Notes: generated by a model not told the origin, from the sequence alone. A DNA stretch of 64,000 bases from Crenothrix sp043729335 (GCF_043729335.1 NZ_JAYTLQ010000050.1:62001-126000); one strand, 5' to 3'. Positions 1-9,000 are shown, counted from the first letter of the stretch. Made by a program: numbers and translations.

Positions 1-361
1 GCCAAATTGAATAAGTTGGCTTGAGTTCACCGTAATCTTGTCCACTTTTGAGTTGCTGGCTGTAGATGTCAGCCCAGTTATAAACAATCCGGGCCGGTAA
101 ACGGCCATAGCTGGTCAGTTGAATTTCAATTTGGTAGATCCGCTCATGGCTATCTTTGGCTTTGATATCGACAATACTGAGTTTATCACCCAAAAATTCT
201 TTGTCATTGTAAGGATTAAGGATTTCCACCCACACCAAAGGTTCTGCAAGCTCTTGCGCCAAAAATGCATTCAAAAAATGAATCAATAAATTCTTGTTTT
301 CTTCGCTACCCAGTAATGCCTTGAAAACGCAGTCAATCTTAGGATCAATGGAATGTTGCAT
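1..361 (-). CDS. Rpn/PD-(D/E)XK nuclease family transposase-like protein, 5' part
   Basis: The N-terminal 120 codons are present; the gene runs off the left edge of the window. The translation begins MQHSIDPKIDCVFKALLGSE and continues with an aspartate in SIVDIKAKD and QIEIQL about 15 residues later. That is the D...ExQ core of the PD-(D/E)XK nuclease fold typical of the Rpn / PDDEXK_2 family (recombination-promoting nucleases, often annotated as transposases). Such proteins are usually about 250-330 residues, so more than half lies outside. The start ATG is the complement of 359-361. The family assignment is from motif recognition. Whether the gene is intact cannot be judged here. Confidence 0.75.
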   Translation of the reverse strand, partial: MQHSIDPKIDCVFKALLGSEENKNLLIHFLNAFLAQELAEPLVWVEILNPYNDKEFLGDKLSIVDIKAKDSHERIYQIEIQLTSYGRLPARIVYNWADIYSQQLKSGQDYGELKPTYSIW

Positions 362-614
362 AGGTGCTGGCTAGGGAAAAGTAAATTCGTGTATTCGATT
401 GTAAGGTGTTTTTATTTTGCCGACAATCCATTTGAGTTTTGCCAAGTTTGCAAAACAAATCCCCTTGCCTAATAGTGTGGCTCACCGTAATTGTCCAGCT
501 ATGGGTTGTAAAAAAATTTGCAATGCTAAGTGGCAATATGTAAATATTCAGCATAAGTAGTATAAAAAAAGCACATTTACCTGTATTCAAATTCATGCAG
601 TAGCTACCCCGCAT

Positions 615-911
615 TCATTTTAGAAAACAAATGTTTCATTGATTTTCAAGTTAACGGCACTAAGATATATTTTTACTTTGTTTTCAATATATTGTATATT
701 GTACATGGCGTAATTACTGCACGAGATTAAAAAAAAAATTACTTTGTTTAAGTGTTTTTTAGTTATGGCTTTGACATCGTACCTTATATCGTGATAAAAA
801 TTACGCCGTTGTTTAAAGATGATTCGACAACCAACTCGTAACGCTGTGTGTTCGAGTTGCTCCCTTGAGGAGAGGGATTAAAAAATATTAATAACTATAG
901 AGGATTTTAAA
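615..911. other. AT-rich intergenic region with promoter and leader hairpin
   Basis: No coding potential was seen over about 300 bases. The stretch is very A/T rich around 615-770. A promoter-like element and a leader hairpin in its right half point to the gene starting at 912. Confidence 0.5.
771..799 (+). promoter_or_regulatory. Candidate sigma-70 promoter for the small membrane protein
   Basis: A perfect -35 TTGACA (771-776) is followed, after 16-17 bases, by an A/T-rich -10 (GATAAA or ATAAAA, 793-799). The gene at 912 would have a leader of about 105 nt. That leader contains a hairpin with arms CAACTCG (832-838) and CGAGTTG (853-859). The ribosome-binding site AGAGGA lies just upstream of 912. 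The promoter is predicted from sequence only. Confidence 0.4.
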
Positions 912-1106
912 ATGGCTGAAGCACAAGAAAAAGATAACACTTGGGTATACGTTGGCGTTGCTATTGCATCCATCATACTGTTAGTTGTTTTGCTGAAGAA
1001 AGACGAAACAAAGCATTTGTCTAGTGGTGCTGTCGCTGCAAGTAATGCTGAAGTTGACGCTAAATTGTCTGCTAAAAAAGCTGGTACTTCAAATAAAGCT
1101 GAATAA
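912..1106 (+). CDS. Small single-pass membrane protein, unknown function
   Basis: This 64-residue protein has a short acidic/polar N-terminus (MAEAQEKDNTW), one hydrophobic helix (about residues 12-28, VYVGVAIASIILLVVLL) followed by KK, and a polar Ala/Lys/Glu-rich tail. The topology is a single-pass inner-membrane protein, probably N-out by the positive-inside rule. An AGAGGA ribosome-binding site, a candidate promoter with a long leader, and a GC-rich hairpin just downstream support a real monocistronic gene. I do not recognise the family. Similar short helix-plus-charged-tail proteins occur as assembly subunits of membrane complexes, but nothing here ties it to one. Confidence 0.7.
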   Translation: MAEAQEKDNTWVYVGVAIASIILLVVLLKKDETKHLSSGAVAASNAEVDAKLSAKKAGTSNKAE

Positions 1107-1123
1107 GCTGAATTAGTTGTTAT

Positions 1124-1153
1124 CTACCCCCGCCCTTTGAGGTGTGGGGGTAG
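1124..1153. terminator. Bidirectional terminator-like hairpin
   Basis: Perfect 8-bp stem: CTACCCCC (1124-1131) pairs with GGGGGTAG (1146-1153), with a 14-base loop. It sits between the plus-strand gene ending at 1106 and the minus-strand lpxD ending at 1166, as expected for a shared terminator of convergent genes. There is no long T-run on either side, so termination strength is uncertain. Confidence 0.55.
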
Positions 1154-1165
1154 TTGCAAACTCCG

Positions 1166-2209
1166 CTAGTCTTTACCTTCTTCTAAAACTCGAATTTTTT
1201 CTTCCATTAGCTTCATCTTTTTTATCAGCTCAGGTAGTTTGCTGAGTGCGATTTGTTCTTTGTACGCAGTCTTCTTATCTTTTGCAGGGCTACCAAATAC
1301 CTGCGCTCCTGCCGGTACATCATTAGCAACACCCGATCTAGCCATCACCACTGCACCACGACCTATGTTAACGTGATCAGCAATGCCTGCACTGCCTGCT
1401 AGAATCGCATAATCCTCAATAGTACAAGAACCTGATACACCGGTATGTCCACACATAATCACCCCTTTGCCGACCTTATTGTTGTGGCCAATTTGCACTA
1501 GATTATCTATTTTGCTGCCTGCGCCAATCACTGTACTGCCTAATGCGCCCCTGTCAACACAGGTGTTAGCGCCAATTTCAACATCGTCCCCAATAACAAC
1601 ATTACCCACCTGCGGTACTTTAATGTGCTGGCCTTTCCTAAATTTATAGCCAAAGCCATCTGCACCAATAATGGCACCGGAATGAATAATCACGTTATTA
1701 CCAATTTCTACGTCATCGTAGATTACCGCATACGGGTAAATATGGCAGTTTTTGCCTATTTTTACGTTTTTGCCAATGTAGGCGTTGGCTAATAACTTAC
1801 TGCCATCACCTATGCGGGTATTTTCGCCAATAACAGCGTAAGGGCCGATAGTCACGTCATCACCCAAGCTCACCCCGCTGTCCAGTACCGCATGGGGAGA
1901 AATGTGAGCCTTATAAACCCGGGCAGGGTGCAATAATTCCACGGCTTTTATAAAACTAATTTCCGGATCGGGGCAGGTTAATAGCGCAATATGCTGTGGC
2001 ACATCATCGGCATTAAAGTTTTCTGCGATAAAGCACGCCGTAGCCGTTGAATTTTTAATGTATTTAGCATATTTGCTATTAGTCAGCTGAGTCACTTGCC
2101 CTTGCTGTGCCGAGGTAATATCAGCTGCAGAATCTATAACGGCAGACGAATTGCCGCCTTTAATGTTAGCGCCACAAAAATCGGCAAGTTGTTTTACGGT
2201 TATAGCCAT
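1166..2209 (-). CDS. lpxD: UDP-3-O-(3-hydroxyacyl)glucosamine N-acyltransferase LpxD
   Basis: This protein transfers a 3-hydroxyacyl chain from acyl-ACP to the 2-amino group of UDP-3-O-acylglucosamine, the third step of lipid A synthesis, in the cytoplasm. The 347 residues match the family's usual length. The N-terminal uridine-binding domain (about 1-100) precedes a long left-handed beta-helix of hexapeptide repeats (about 105-300; for example IGPYAVIGENTRIGDG). The catalytic His region is VQIGHNNKVGKG. A C-terminal Lys/Glu-rich helix (KLPELIKKMKLMEEKIRVLEEG) closes it. The gene is away from the usual bamA-skp-fabZ-lpxA cluster, so it may be a second copy or a relocated gene; the window cannot decide. 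Confidence 0.95.
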   Translation of the reverse strand: MAITVKQLADFCGANIKGGNSSAVIDSAADITSAQQGQVTQLTNSKYAKYIKNSTATACFIAENFNADDVPQHIALLTCPDPEISFIKAVELLHPARVYKAHISPHAVLDSGVSLGDDVTIGPYAVIGENTRIGDGSKLLANAYIGKNVKIGKNCHIYPYAVIYDDVEIGNNVIIHSGAIIGADGFGYKFRKGQHIKVPQVGNVVIGDDVEIGANTCVDRGALGSTVIGAGSKIDNLVQIGHNNKVGKGVIMCGHTGVSGSCTIEDYAILAGSAGIADHVNIGRGAVVMARSGVANDVPAGAQVFGSPAKDKKTAYKEQIALSKLPELIKKMKLMEEKIRVLEEGKD

Positions 2210-2265
2210 AGCTCTCTCTTCTGTTAATGTATGTTAAGCAAAGTAGATACTTTTACAGGCTTTGA

Positions 2266-2742
2266 TTATTGCCTTAACCAGTGTCCGGATTTACCGCCGC
2301 TTTTCTCCAGTAATTGTACTGACTGGATAATCATGCCCCGATCTATGGCTTTGCACATATCGTAAATAGTCAGCAAGGCAATCTGCGTGGCATTAAGGGC
2401 CTCTATTTCCACACCAGTTTGACCATTGGTTTTTACGGTAGTTTGGCAGCGGATACGATTTTTATCAGGTTCGGCAATAAAATTAAGCTCTACGTGTGTC
2501 AGCGGCAAAGGATGGCACAGCGGGATTAAATCCGCAGTTTTTTTACTGGCCATAATGCCGGCTATACGTGCTACCGCCAATACATCACCTTTTTTGTGCT
2601 GATTATTGATAATTAGGTGCAGCGTTTCCGGCTGCATTTCAATATAGCCTTCAGTAACGGCGATACGTTGGGTAATGGCTTTATGGCCAACATTTACCAT
2701 GTGGGCTTCGCCGGATAAATTAAAATGCGTTAATTGAGTCAT
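2266..2742 (-). CDS. moaC: Cyclic pyranopterin monophosphate synthase MoaC
   Basis: MoaC converts 3',8-cH2GTP, made by MoaA, to cyclic pyranopterin monophosphate in molybdenum cofactor synthesis. The 158 residues match the family. Visible motifs are KGDVLAVARIAGIMASKKT, the conserved IPLCHPLPLTHVE segment with the active-site His, TGVEIEAL, and IYDMCKAID with the catalytic Asp/Lys, ending LEKSGGKSGHW. It is divergent from moaDE with only about 70 bases between, so the two Moco transcription units share a short promoter region. MoaA and MoaB are not in the window. Confidence 0.95.
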   Translation of the reverse strand: MTQLTHFNLSGEAHMVNVGHKAITQRIAVTEGYIEMQPETLHLIINNQHKKGDVLAVARIAGIMASKKTADLIPLCHPLPLTHVELNFIAEPDKNRIRCQTTVKTNGQTGVEIEALNATQIALLTIYDMCKAIDRGMIIQSVQLLEKSGGKSGHWLRQ

Positions 2743-2812
2743 TACTTGTAAAATTGTCGGTGAAGAAATTGAGACAGACCATTATCTAACTTTTTGTGGC
2801 GGTGTGAACACT

Positions 2813-3046
2813 ATGACAATTAAAATTCGCTATTTTGCAAGCTTAAGAGAGCGCCTGGGTCGCTCAGAAGATACAGTAGCCTTTGAAGAATCATTAACTG
2901 TCAGTGACGTTTGGTATCGCGCAAATGCTGATCAGGCTTTGCCGGTTAATATCTTAGCCTCTGTTAACATGGACTATGTTGCTCTTGACAGTATAGTTGA
3001 CGACGAAGACGAGGTTGCCTTTTTCCCTCCTGTTACCGGAGGATAG
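2813..3046 (+). CDS. moaD: Molybdopterin synthase sulfur-carrier subunit MoaD
   Basis: This is the small ubiquitin-fold subunit of molybdopterin synthase. Its C-terminal Gly-Gly is thiocarboxylated and donates sulfur to cPMP. The protein ends FFPPVTGG, the diagnostic MoaD tail, and starts MTIKIRYFASLRERLG. The ATG at 2813 is preferred; an in-frame GTG at 2804 would add three residues (MNT). The gene is followed two bases later by moaE, so the two subunits are almost certainly translated together. Confidence 0.93.
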   Translation: MTIKIRYFASLRERLGRSEDTVAFEESLTVSDVWYRANADQALPVNILASVNMDYVALDSIVDDEDEVAFFPPVTGG

Positions 3047-3048
3047 CG

Positions 3049-3495
3049 GTGACGATTAAAATTTGTAGTAATGGTTTTGATCCCTGGCAGGAAATCCAAA
3101 GTTATCAAAATACGCTCAGTAATGGCTGCTTTGGGGCGACCAATATATTTATCGGCACTATGCGCGATTTTAATGCCGGTGAAGACATTACCTGCATGAC
3201 GCTGGAACATTATCCAGGCATGACTGAAAAACAACTGGAAAACATAGTGCTTCAAGCAAAGCAGCAATGGCAGGTTATTGATGCACTGGTGGTACACAGG
3301 GTCGGTGAAATCTTGCCTAATGAACCGATTGTTTTAATTGCAATATGGACAGCGCACCGGGGTGATGCGTTTGATGCCTGCCGATATGTGATAGAGGCGT
3401 TAAAATCCAGCGCACCTTTTTGGAAAAAAGAAGTTTTGACGAGCTCCCAGGCACACTGGGTGACTAAAAATACCGATGGTTATCAGGGTAGTTGA
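3049..3495 (+). CDS. moaE: Molybdopterin synthase catalytic subunit MoaE
   Basis: This large subunit of molybdopterin synthase, with MoaD, inserts two dithiolene sulfurs into cPMP. The 148 residues match the family. Conserved features are GATNIFIGTMRDFN, LEHYPGMTEKQLE, VVHRVGEILPNEPIV, ACRYVIEALKSSAPFWKKE (with the catalytic Lys in the KKE element) and AHWV near the end. The GTG start at 3049 directly follows the moaD stop. Confidence 0.95.
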   Translation: MTIKICSNGFDPWQEIQSYQNTLSNGCFGATNIFIGTMRDFNAGEDITCMTLEHYPGMTEKQLENIVLQAKQQWQVIDALVVHRVGEILPNEPIVLIAIWTAHRGDAFDACRYVIEALKSSAPFWKKEVLTSSQAHWVTKNTDGYQGS

Positions 3496-3516
3496 TATGC
3501 AAAATGGAACAGACAA

Positions 3517-4332
3517 ATGCAAGGGCACTTAAAAAAACTACACACAACATTGAATGCGCCGGTTGACTACGAATTGCCGTTGGGCGATCAGTTAATTCCG
3601 TTAAATCCATTTATTGGCAAAACCATACGCTTGGTTCACACGGGCAATATTGTTTGTGTGCATTGCAACAAGCCCACTAAAAAAAGCTTTAATCAGGGGT
3701 ATTGCTATAAATGCTTTATTACCTTGGCGCAATGCGACATGTGCATCATGAAGCCTGAAACATGCCATTTCGCGGCCGGAACGTGCAGAGAGCCAGTCTG
3801 GGGCGAACAATTCTGTTTTAAGCCGCATTTCGTGTATTTGGCCAATTCTAGCGGTATTAAGGTGGGCATTACCCGCGAAACTCAATTGCCAACCCGTTGG
3901 ATCGATCAAGGGGCTGTACAGGCATTGCCGATTTTTAAAGTGGCATCGCGGCAGATTTCTGGTTTTGTTGAAGTTGTGTTGGCCAAGCACGTCAGTGATA
4001 AAACCAGTTGGCAGAAAATGCTTAAAAATGACATAGAGCCCGTTGATCTGATCGCCAAACGCGATGAGCTTTTTATAACGTGCGCTTTGGAATTGGAGGC
4101 AATAAAACAGCGTTTTGGTGTGAATTCCCTGATGTTATTACCGAATGAACCTGTGGTGGATATTCATTTTCCGGTGGATAATTATCCCACTAAAATTAAA
4201 TCATTTAATTTCGATAAAAATCCTGAAGTGACCGGCGTTTTACACGGCATTAAAGGCCAGTATTTGTTGCTGGATACCGGCGTGATTAATATCCGTAAAT
4301 TTACAGGATATGGAGTTGACTTTTTTCAGTAG
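3517..4332 (+). CDS. DUF2797 family protein with Cys-rich zinc-binding N-terminal half
   Basis: This 271-residue protein has paired cysteines (CVHCNKP...CYKCFITLAQCDMC, about residues 48-76, with more Cys to about 105) suggesting a zinc ribbon. It is followed by FVYLANSSGIKVGITR, which resembles a GIY-YIG-like strand pattern, and then an alpha/beta C-terminal half. This matches the conserved uncharacterised DUF2797 family of Gammaproteobacteria. It starts 21 bases after moaE and may be co-transcribed with moaDE, but no functional link is known to me. The function is unknown. Confidence 0.75.
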   Translation: MQGHLKKLHTTLNAPVDYELPLGDQLIPLNPFIGKTIRLVHTGNIVCVHCNKPTKKSFNQGYCYKCFITLAQCDMCIMKPETCHFAAGTCREPVWGEQFCFKPHFVYLANSSGIKVGITRETQLPTRWIDQGAVQALPIFKVASRQISGFVEVVLAKHVSDKTSWQKMLKNDIEPVDLIAKRDELFITCALELEAIKQRFGVNSLMLLPNEPVVDIHFPVDNYPTKIKSFNFDKNPEVTGVLHGIKGQYLLLDTGVINIRKFTGYGVDFFQ

Positions 4333-4381
4333 CGGGGTAGTACTTAGTCAATATTGATTTGTCGGTCAGATGTTTTAAAAA

Positions 4382-4443
4382 CCGTTCGTGGTGAGCTTGT
4401 CGAACCATGAACACAAGTCCTTCGACAAGCTCAGGACGAACGG
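4382..4443. repeat. Dispersed palindromic (REP-type) repeat, copy 1
   Basis: This element of about 60 bases has two facing arms. The left arm is CCGTTCGTGGTGAGCTTGTC and the right arm ends TCAGGACGAACGG, separated by a short loop. A second copy with the same layout lies at 20154-20211. It sits between convergent genes (ends at 4332 and 4494), a typical place for REP-like elements, and could act as a transcript-end hairpin. Confidence 0.7.
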
Positions 4444-4493
4444 AGTATTTTATAGCACTCGACAAAAAAAATGACTTAGTAGTAGGTTGCCTA

Positions 4494-5813
4494 TTATCTT
4501 CGTAACCTGTTCAGGCGCTCAATGATTCTATCAAGCGTTTGATTAAATAAACTGTCTTGTACGGGTTCTGTCAGTGGCAGCGTTGTTTTTATTAAGGTAT
4601 CTTCCTGCCTTCTGGCCTGTCCCGCTATATGTAAGGCATGGGCGGCACTCATGAATGCATAAACATAGCATAAATCAATCTTGAGTTGGCTGGCGATGTT
4701 GGGCATTGTATCGGGGCCACCGTTTATCAGTAATCCGGCTATCTGTAACGCGTGAGGCGTTACAATTAAACGAGTGAAATCAGGCCACTGGTTTAAATAA
4801 ACCGGCTTGTCCACATCAATGGTATTTGGATAGCGGCCTTTAGATGTCCACAGGGCCAGTTTCCAAAGAAACGCATCAATTTCATGGATTTTTTCCAAGT
4901 CATCCATTTGTAGCATACTGTCTTTATTAGCAGGCGCTATCTGTACAGCATTGGAGTCAATCTGGATATCCGTTATTTCTCGGAGGAACTGATCGCTGGC
5001 ATCACCGTAAATTTCCTGACTGAGTGGCAATATAATCAGCGGTGTCCAGATTGAAGTAGTGAGTTGCAGGTTTTGCTTTTCAATTAAAGACAAGCGATAA
5101 GCCGATTGTAAATGGCCTTGATAATAGTTTTTAGCCTCGTATGAAGCCTGATGGCGTTCGTTAATATCATTAAGTTTAGTAAGTTTAAACCCTGCAACAA
5201 GTCCTATAAAATCGCTAAACTTTTTTTCGTCTCCGCTAACGGCGGCCAAATATTTGATCTTTTTTTGGTATTCTTCAGGCGTTAGCTGGTTTTTTTGATG
5301 GATCTTGGCATCCGATACTAATAGCGCAGGCAGACGCGCGCGACGTTCTGCGTTTCCTGAAACATTGGTTTTCATCACCGGTAAAGGCGCTGTTTGGTTA
5401 GGCGTTATAGTGGCAAGTTGAGCGGTATTTGCAACAACGGATACAGGATCAAAAAAAGGTTTTTGCCGAATTTTGCCTTGTGCAATATCACTCGCCCAAT
5501 CTATGGCCTCCATCATTTCATCAGCTTTTATAGGCTTATTTAGGTAGAGGAGATTATCCGCATCTATTCTGGTGATTGCCTGTGAGGTCAGCACAATAAT
5601 CGCCCGTTTTGGTATGCGTGTTAGGCTGTTTTGTACAAGTTGCTCTGAATGGGCAAAATGGATATCGATGATATCTACGCTGGCTTCATCTTCTTCAACA
5701 ACCTTGGCAAAGCCCTCGCAAGGCCCTTTAAAAAACATTGTTAATAGTTTGCGCGAGCGATCATCTATGCCTAAAAGCGCAACACCTAACGCTTCTTTGA
5801 TTATTTTTTTCAT
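4494..5813 (-). CDS. Receiver-like domain protein of unknown function
   Basis: The protein has 439 residues. The first roughly 115 look like a degenerate response-regulator receiver: alternating beta/alpha segments, an acidic strand VDIIDIHF, a Thr/Ser after RAIIVLTSQ, and a conserved-type Lys in YLNKPIKADEM. A low-complexity linker (about 120-185) follows. The remaining roughly 250 residues are predicted mainly helical and match no family I recognise; LIVTPHALQIAGLL and MSAAHALHIAGQARR are notable helices. There is no output domain of a known type and no partner kinase nearby. It stands alone between convergent and same-strand neighbours. Confidence 0.6.
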   Translation of the reverse strand: MKKIIKEALGVALLGIDDRSRKLLTMFFKGPCEGFAKVVEEDEASVDIIDIHFAHSEQLVQNSLTRIPKRAIIVLTSQAITRIDADNLLYLNKPIKADEMMEAIDWASDIAQGKIRQKPFFDPVSVVANTAQLATITPNQTAPLPVMKTNVSGNAERRARLPALLVSDAKIHQKNQLTPEEYQKKIKYLAAVSGDEKKFSDFIGLVAGFKLTKLNDINERHQASYEAKNYYQGHLQSAYRLSLIEKQNLQLTTSIWTPLIILPLSQEIYGDASDQFLREITDIQIDSNAVQIAPANKDSMLQMDDLEKIHEIDAFLWKLALWTSKGRYPNTIDVDKPVYLNQWPDFTRLIVTPHALQIAGLLINGGPDTMPNIASQLKIDLCYVYAFMSAAHALHIAGQARRQEDTLIKTTLPLTEPVQDSLFNQTLDRIIERLNRLRR

Positions 5814-5936
5814 TGTTTATAGTTTACATAAGAGGATAAAGATTCTTTTATAGTTTAGGTCAAAAGACCGTTTTATTATCAAATCTGACTGATTTTTTGT
5901 GAACTCCACGACAAACTAAATTTCAGAGTTTAATGT

Positions 5937-7175
5937 TCAGACTAAAACTTCCACGCAACTGGGTTGGCTTAAAAACTGATGTGGGCTTGCGGTAAACCCA
6001 TAAGCCCCAGATTGATAAACCACCACAAAATCACCAATTTCCGCAATGGGTAACTCCATTTTATCGGCCAGTATATCCAGCGGTGTACATAACGGGCCGA
6101 CAATACTGACCACTTCTTTTTCGCTAACGGCCATTTTATTGCCAATCGCTACGGGGTAATTTTTGCGGAGCACTTGGCCAAAGTTACCCGATGCCGCCAA
6201 GTGATGATGTAAGCCACCATCGGCTACTAAGAACGTTTGGCCACGGGATGTTTTTTTATCAATAATCTGGCACACATAGATACCTGCTTCGCCGACCAAA
6301 TAACGCCCCAATTCAATGATCACATCAGCTTGCGGTTGTTCGGTTTTAAGATAAGCCATAGATTCAGCGAGCGCATTGCCCACCTGATGAATATTTAACG
6401 CCGTATCACCTGGAAAATAGGCAATGCCGTAACCGCCACCAATATTGAGCTTTTTAAGCGGGGCAGGGCAATACTCTGCCAGCGTGATGGCAAGATGAAT
6501 ACTTTTTTGCTGCGCTTCACTAATGGCAGCAGCACTCAGGTTTTGCGAGCCGCTGTAAATATGAAAGCCTTGAAAATCCAGATTTAACGCTTGAATGCGC
6601 TTTAATACCGTAGGCAATTGTTCCTCATCAATACCGAACTGTTTGGGACCACCACCCATTTTCATACCCGATGCTTTTAATTCAAAGGCCGGATTAATCC
6701 GTACCATAACACGCGCCTGTATACCGGTTTTTTCAGATAACTGCGCTATGGTTTCCAGCTCATGAAACGATTCGATATTAATAGTAATGCCTGCAGCAAT
6801 CGCTTGCGATAACTCCTGCGGGCGTTTTCCTGGGCCTGCCATGCTGATATTTTCAGGGCGCATAATCGTATCGAGCGCCACTTTCATTTCACCCGCTGAA
6901 GCCAAATCAAAGCCATCGACAATATTGGCCATGTGCTGGACAACAGCTGGCATCGGGTTGGCTTTCAGGGCGTAATGGATTTTTAAGTCAGCGGGCATCG
7001 CCTGACGCAATTCTGCCATTCGGTTGGTTATCAATTGCCTATCATAGGCATAAAACGGCGTTGAGCCAACACGTTGCACCAGCTGACTAAGTGCCATGCC
7101 ACCCATAACAAGATTGTTATTACGCACTGAAAATTGCGACATGGCGATATGCTGAGGCGGGGCTTTAATCATCAT
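5937..7175 (-). CDS. PLP-dependent decarboxylase, exosortase A system-associated
   Basis: This 412-residue fold-type III PLP enzyme belongs to the ornithine/diaminopimelate decarboxylase superfamily. PLP Lys is in IHYALKANPMP, with SGMKMGGGPKQFG, the phosphate-binding LNIGGGYG, and IELGRYLVGEAG followed by CTPLDIL near the C-terminal catalytic Cys. The sequence matches the subfamily found only with exosortase A loci (TIGR03099-like), where it is thought to act with the neighbouring acyl-CoA ligase on a component of the exopolysaccharide or sorting system. It overlaps the upstream ligase gene by 11 bases. The exact substrate is unknown. Confidence 0.88.
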   Translation of the reverse strand: MMIKAPPQHIAMSQFSVRNNNLVMGGMALSQLVQRVGSTPFYAYDRQLITNRMAELRQAMPADLKIHYALKANPMPAVVQHMANIVDGFDLASAGEMKVALDTIMRPENISMAGPGKRPQELSQAIAAGITINIESFHELETIAQLSEKTGIQARVMVRINPAFELKASGMKMGGGPKQFGIDEEQLPTVLKRIQALNLDFQGFHIYSGSQNLSAAAISEAQQKSIHLAITLAEYCPAPLKKLNIGGGYGIAYFPGDTALNIHQVGNALAESMAYLKTEQPQADVIIELGRYLVGEAGIYVCQIIDKKTSRGQTFLVADGGLHHHLAASGNFGQVLRKNYPVAIGNKMAVSEKEVVSIVGPLCTPLDILADKMELPIAEIGDFVVVYQSGAYGFTASPHQFLSQPSCVEVLV

Positions 7176-8757
7176 TAAAGCCAGTAAAAAATTTTTGAGC
7201 CAGTGCCTTGCGATCTATTTTGCCATTGGGATTTTTAGGTAAAACGGGCAAGACTTTTATGTCGGCAGGTACCATAAAGTTGGGTAATTGCGCTCTGCAC
7301 AAGTTAATCAGCGCTTGTTCATCGTGAAAATTATCGGCATTTTCTACACTGATAACCACTAAAATGGCTTGGCCAAGTGTGTCATGCTCTATGCCTATGG
7401 CAGCGGCTTCTTTGACAAAACCGGAGGCATAAATCACCTCTTCAATTTCCGTGGGGCTAACGCGATAGCCAGAGGTTTTAATCATGTCATCTTTGCGACC
7501 CACAAAATATAAATAGCCTTCCTCATCGTAAGTAACTGTATCGCCAGACCACACGGCAATCTCGGTAAGCGGCAAGGCGTGACATTGGCCTGGCGTGGGT
7601 TTAAAGCGCTCGGCAGTTTTGATAGGATCATTCCAGTAACCCATAGATACTAAAGAACCTCGATGGACTAACTCGCCGGGTTCATAAGGTGCGCACAGCG
7701 AGCCATCTTCCCTGACCACTAAAATTTCAGCATTGGGAATGGCTTTGCCGATGGAATCGGGGTGCTTATCAATTTGATCGGGTGATAAATAAGTTGAACG
7801 GAAGGCTTCCGTTAAACCGTACATCAGAAAAAACCGGCTATTAGATGCTTTTTGACGAATATTAGCCAATACCGATTTGGGCATTTTACCGCCGGAATTG
7901 GTCATATAACGCAAATGGTCATTGATGGTTTGCGGCCACGCCAGATTAGCCAGTTGCGCCCAAAGTGGCGGCACGGCAGCTAATCCGGTTATTTGATGGG
8001 TTTCCAGGGCAATAATCACATCGCGCGGTAATAAATAATCCAGCAACACGCAACATGCACCTTGCAGCAAGCAGGTGGTTAACTGGTTTAAGCCATAATC
8101 AAAACTGAATGGCAGTACCGCCAATAAACGGTCATTTGCGTTAATATGCAAATATTCGCTAACACTTTGTGCGCCAGCAACAAGATTACGATGTGACAGC
8201 ACAACCCCTTTGGGTTTTCCGGTACTGCCCGAAGTATAAAGAATAGCGGCCATATCGGTGTCGATGATGGATGGCATAACGCTATGATTATCAGCTTTGG
8301 CTAAAAAATCCGGCCAGTTTAAAATCCGTTGCGATAAGGCATTATCTTGGGGGATGTCGTTGTTATCAACTAGGATGATAGTCTGTAGATCAGGGCAATC
8401 TGCCAAAGTAGTTGCCAAAGTTTGTAAGCGATTTTTAGAGGTGATTAAAATCTGCACATTGCAGTCACTGAGAATATAAGCCACTTGCGATGCTTTTAAC
8501 ACGGCATTAATTGGCACAAATACGCCACCGGCTTTGGATATGGCCAGAAAACTGCTCACTGTTTCTATTTGCTTAGCCAAATAAACGCCAACCCGCTGTT
8601 GCGGTTTTAAATGCAGGCCTATCAAAGCTTGCGCTTGTTCGCACACCAACGTATCCAGAGCTTGATAGTTTAAGCTGGTTTTTTTGTAAACGACCGCGTT
8701 AGCTTGTGGTGTTTGCCGGCAAGAGTGCGTCAGTAATTGATGTAGCAGTATGGGCAT
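7165..8757 (-). CDS. Acyl-CoA ligase (AMP-forming), exosortase A system-associated
   Basis: This 530-residue protein is an ANL-superfamily adenylate-forming enzyme. The P-loop is ILYTSGSTGKPKGVVLSHRN; other motifs are MYGLTEAFRSTYL, YFVGRKDDMIKTSGYRVSP, and the C-terminal catalytic Lys in NPNGKIDRKAL. The pairing and 11-base overlap with the PLP decarboxylase identify the exosortase-A-associated ligase (TIGR03098-like). It presumably activates an acid for transfer in the same pathway; the substrate is not evident. It is the first gene of a minus-strand two-gene operon facing the plus-strand exopolysaccharide genes. Confidence 0.88.
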   Translation of the reverse strand: MPILLHQLLTHSCRQTPQANAVVYKKTSLNYQALDTLVCEQAQALIGLHLKPQQRVGVYLAKQIETVSSFLAISKAGGVFVPINAVLKASQVAYILSDCNVQILITSKNRLQTLATTLADCPDLQTIILVDNNDIPQDNALSQRILNWPDFLAKADNHSVMPSIIDTDMAAILYTSGSTGKPKGVVLSHRNLVAGAQSVSEYLHINANDRLLAVLPFSFDYGLNQLTTCLLQGACCVLLDYLLPRDVIIALETHQITGLAAVPPLWAQLANLAWPQTINDHLRYMTNSGGKMPKSVLANIRQKASNSRFFLMYGLTEAFRSTYLSPDQIDKHPDSIGKAIPNAEILVVREDGSLCAPYEPGELVHRGSLVSMGYWNDPIKTAERFKPTPGQCHALPLTEIAVWSGDTVTYDEEGYLYFVGRKDDMIKTSGYRVSPTEIEEVIYASGFVKEAAAIGIEHDTLGQAILVVISVENADNFHDEQALINLCRAQLPNFMVPADIKVLPVLPKNPNGKIDRKALAQKFFTGFNDD

Positions 8758-9000
8758 AAACGGTGCTGATGTGGCTGTTAAATGAATAACAAATTATAAC
8801 GGGACTCAAGCTGGATTAAAGCTTAAAAGCCGTCTACATTTGTAATGTTCCATTGAGTATTTGCAAAAGTTGTTTGCCGAAAGTATAGCCTAATAGGCGC
8901 TGCGGGTATAAATTGTGTGGTAGCGTTTTTTTAAAACGACAGCAAACAGGCCAATGGGGACAAATATTTTATTTTGGCGTATTTTTTATGAGGCATCAGT

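Noticed and set aside
345..614. 89-codon reading frame on the minus strand upstream of the Rpn-like gene
   Set aside because: It overlaps the start of the nuclease gene, has no ribosome-binding site, and gives an unremarkable composition in A/T-rich DNA.
2743..2812. Possible molybdenum-cofactor riboswitch between moaC and moaD
   Set aside because: The gap of about 70 bases is too short for the known Moco riboswitch, and no matching hairpins were seen.
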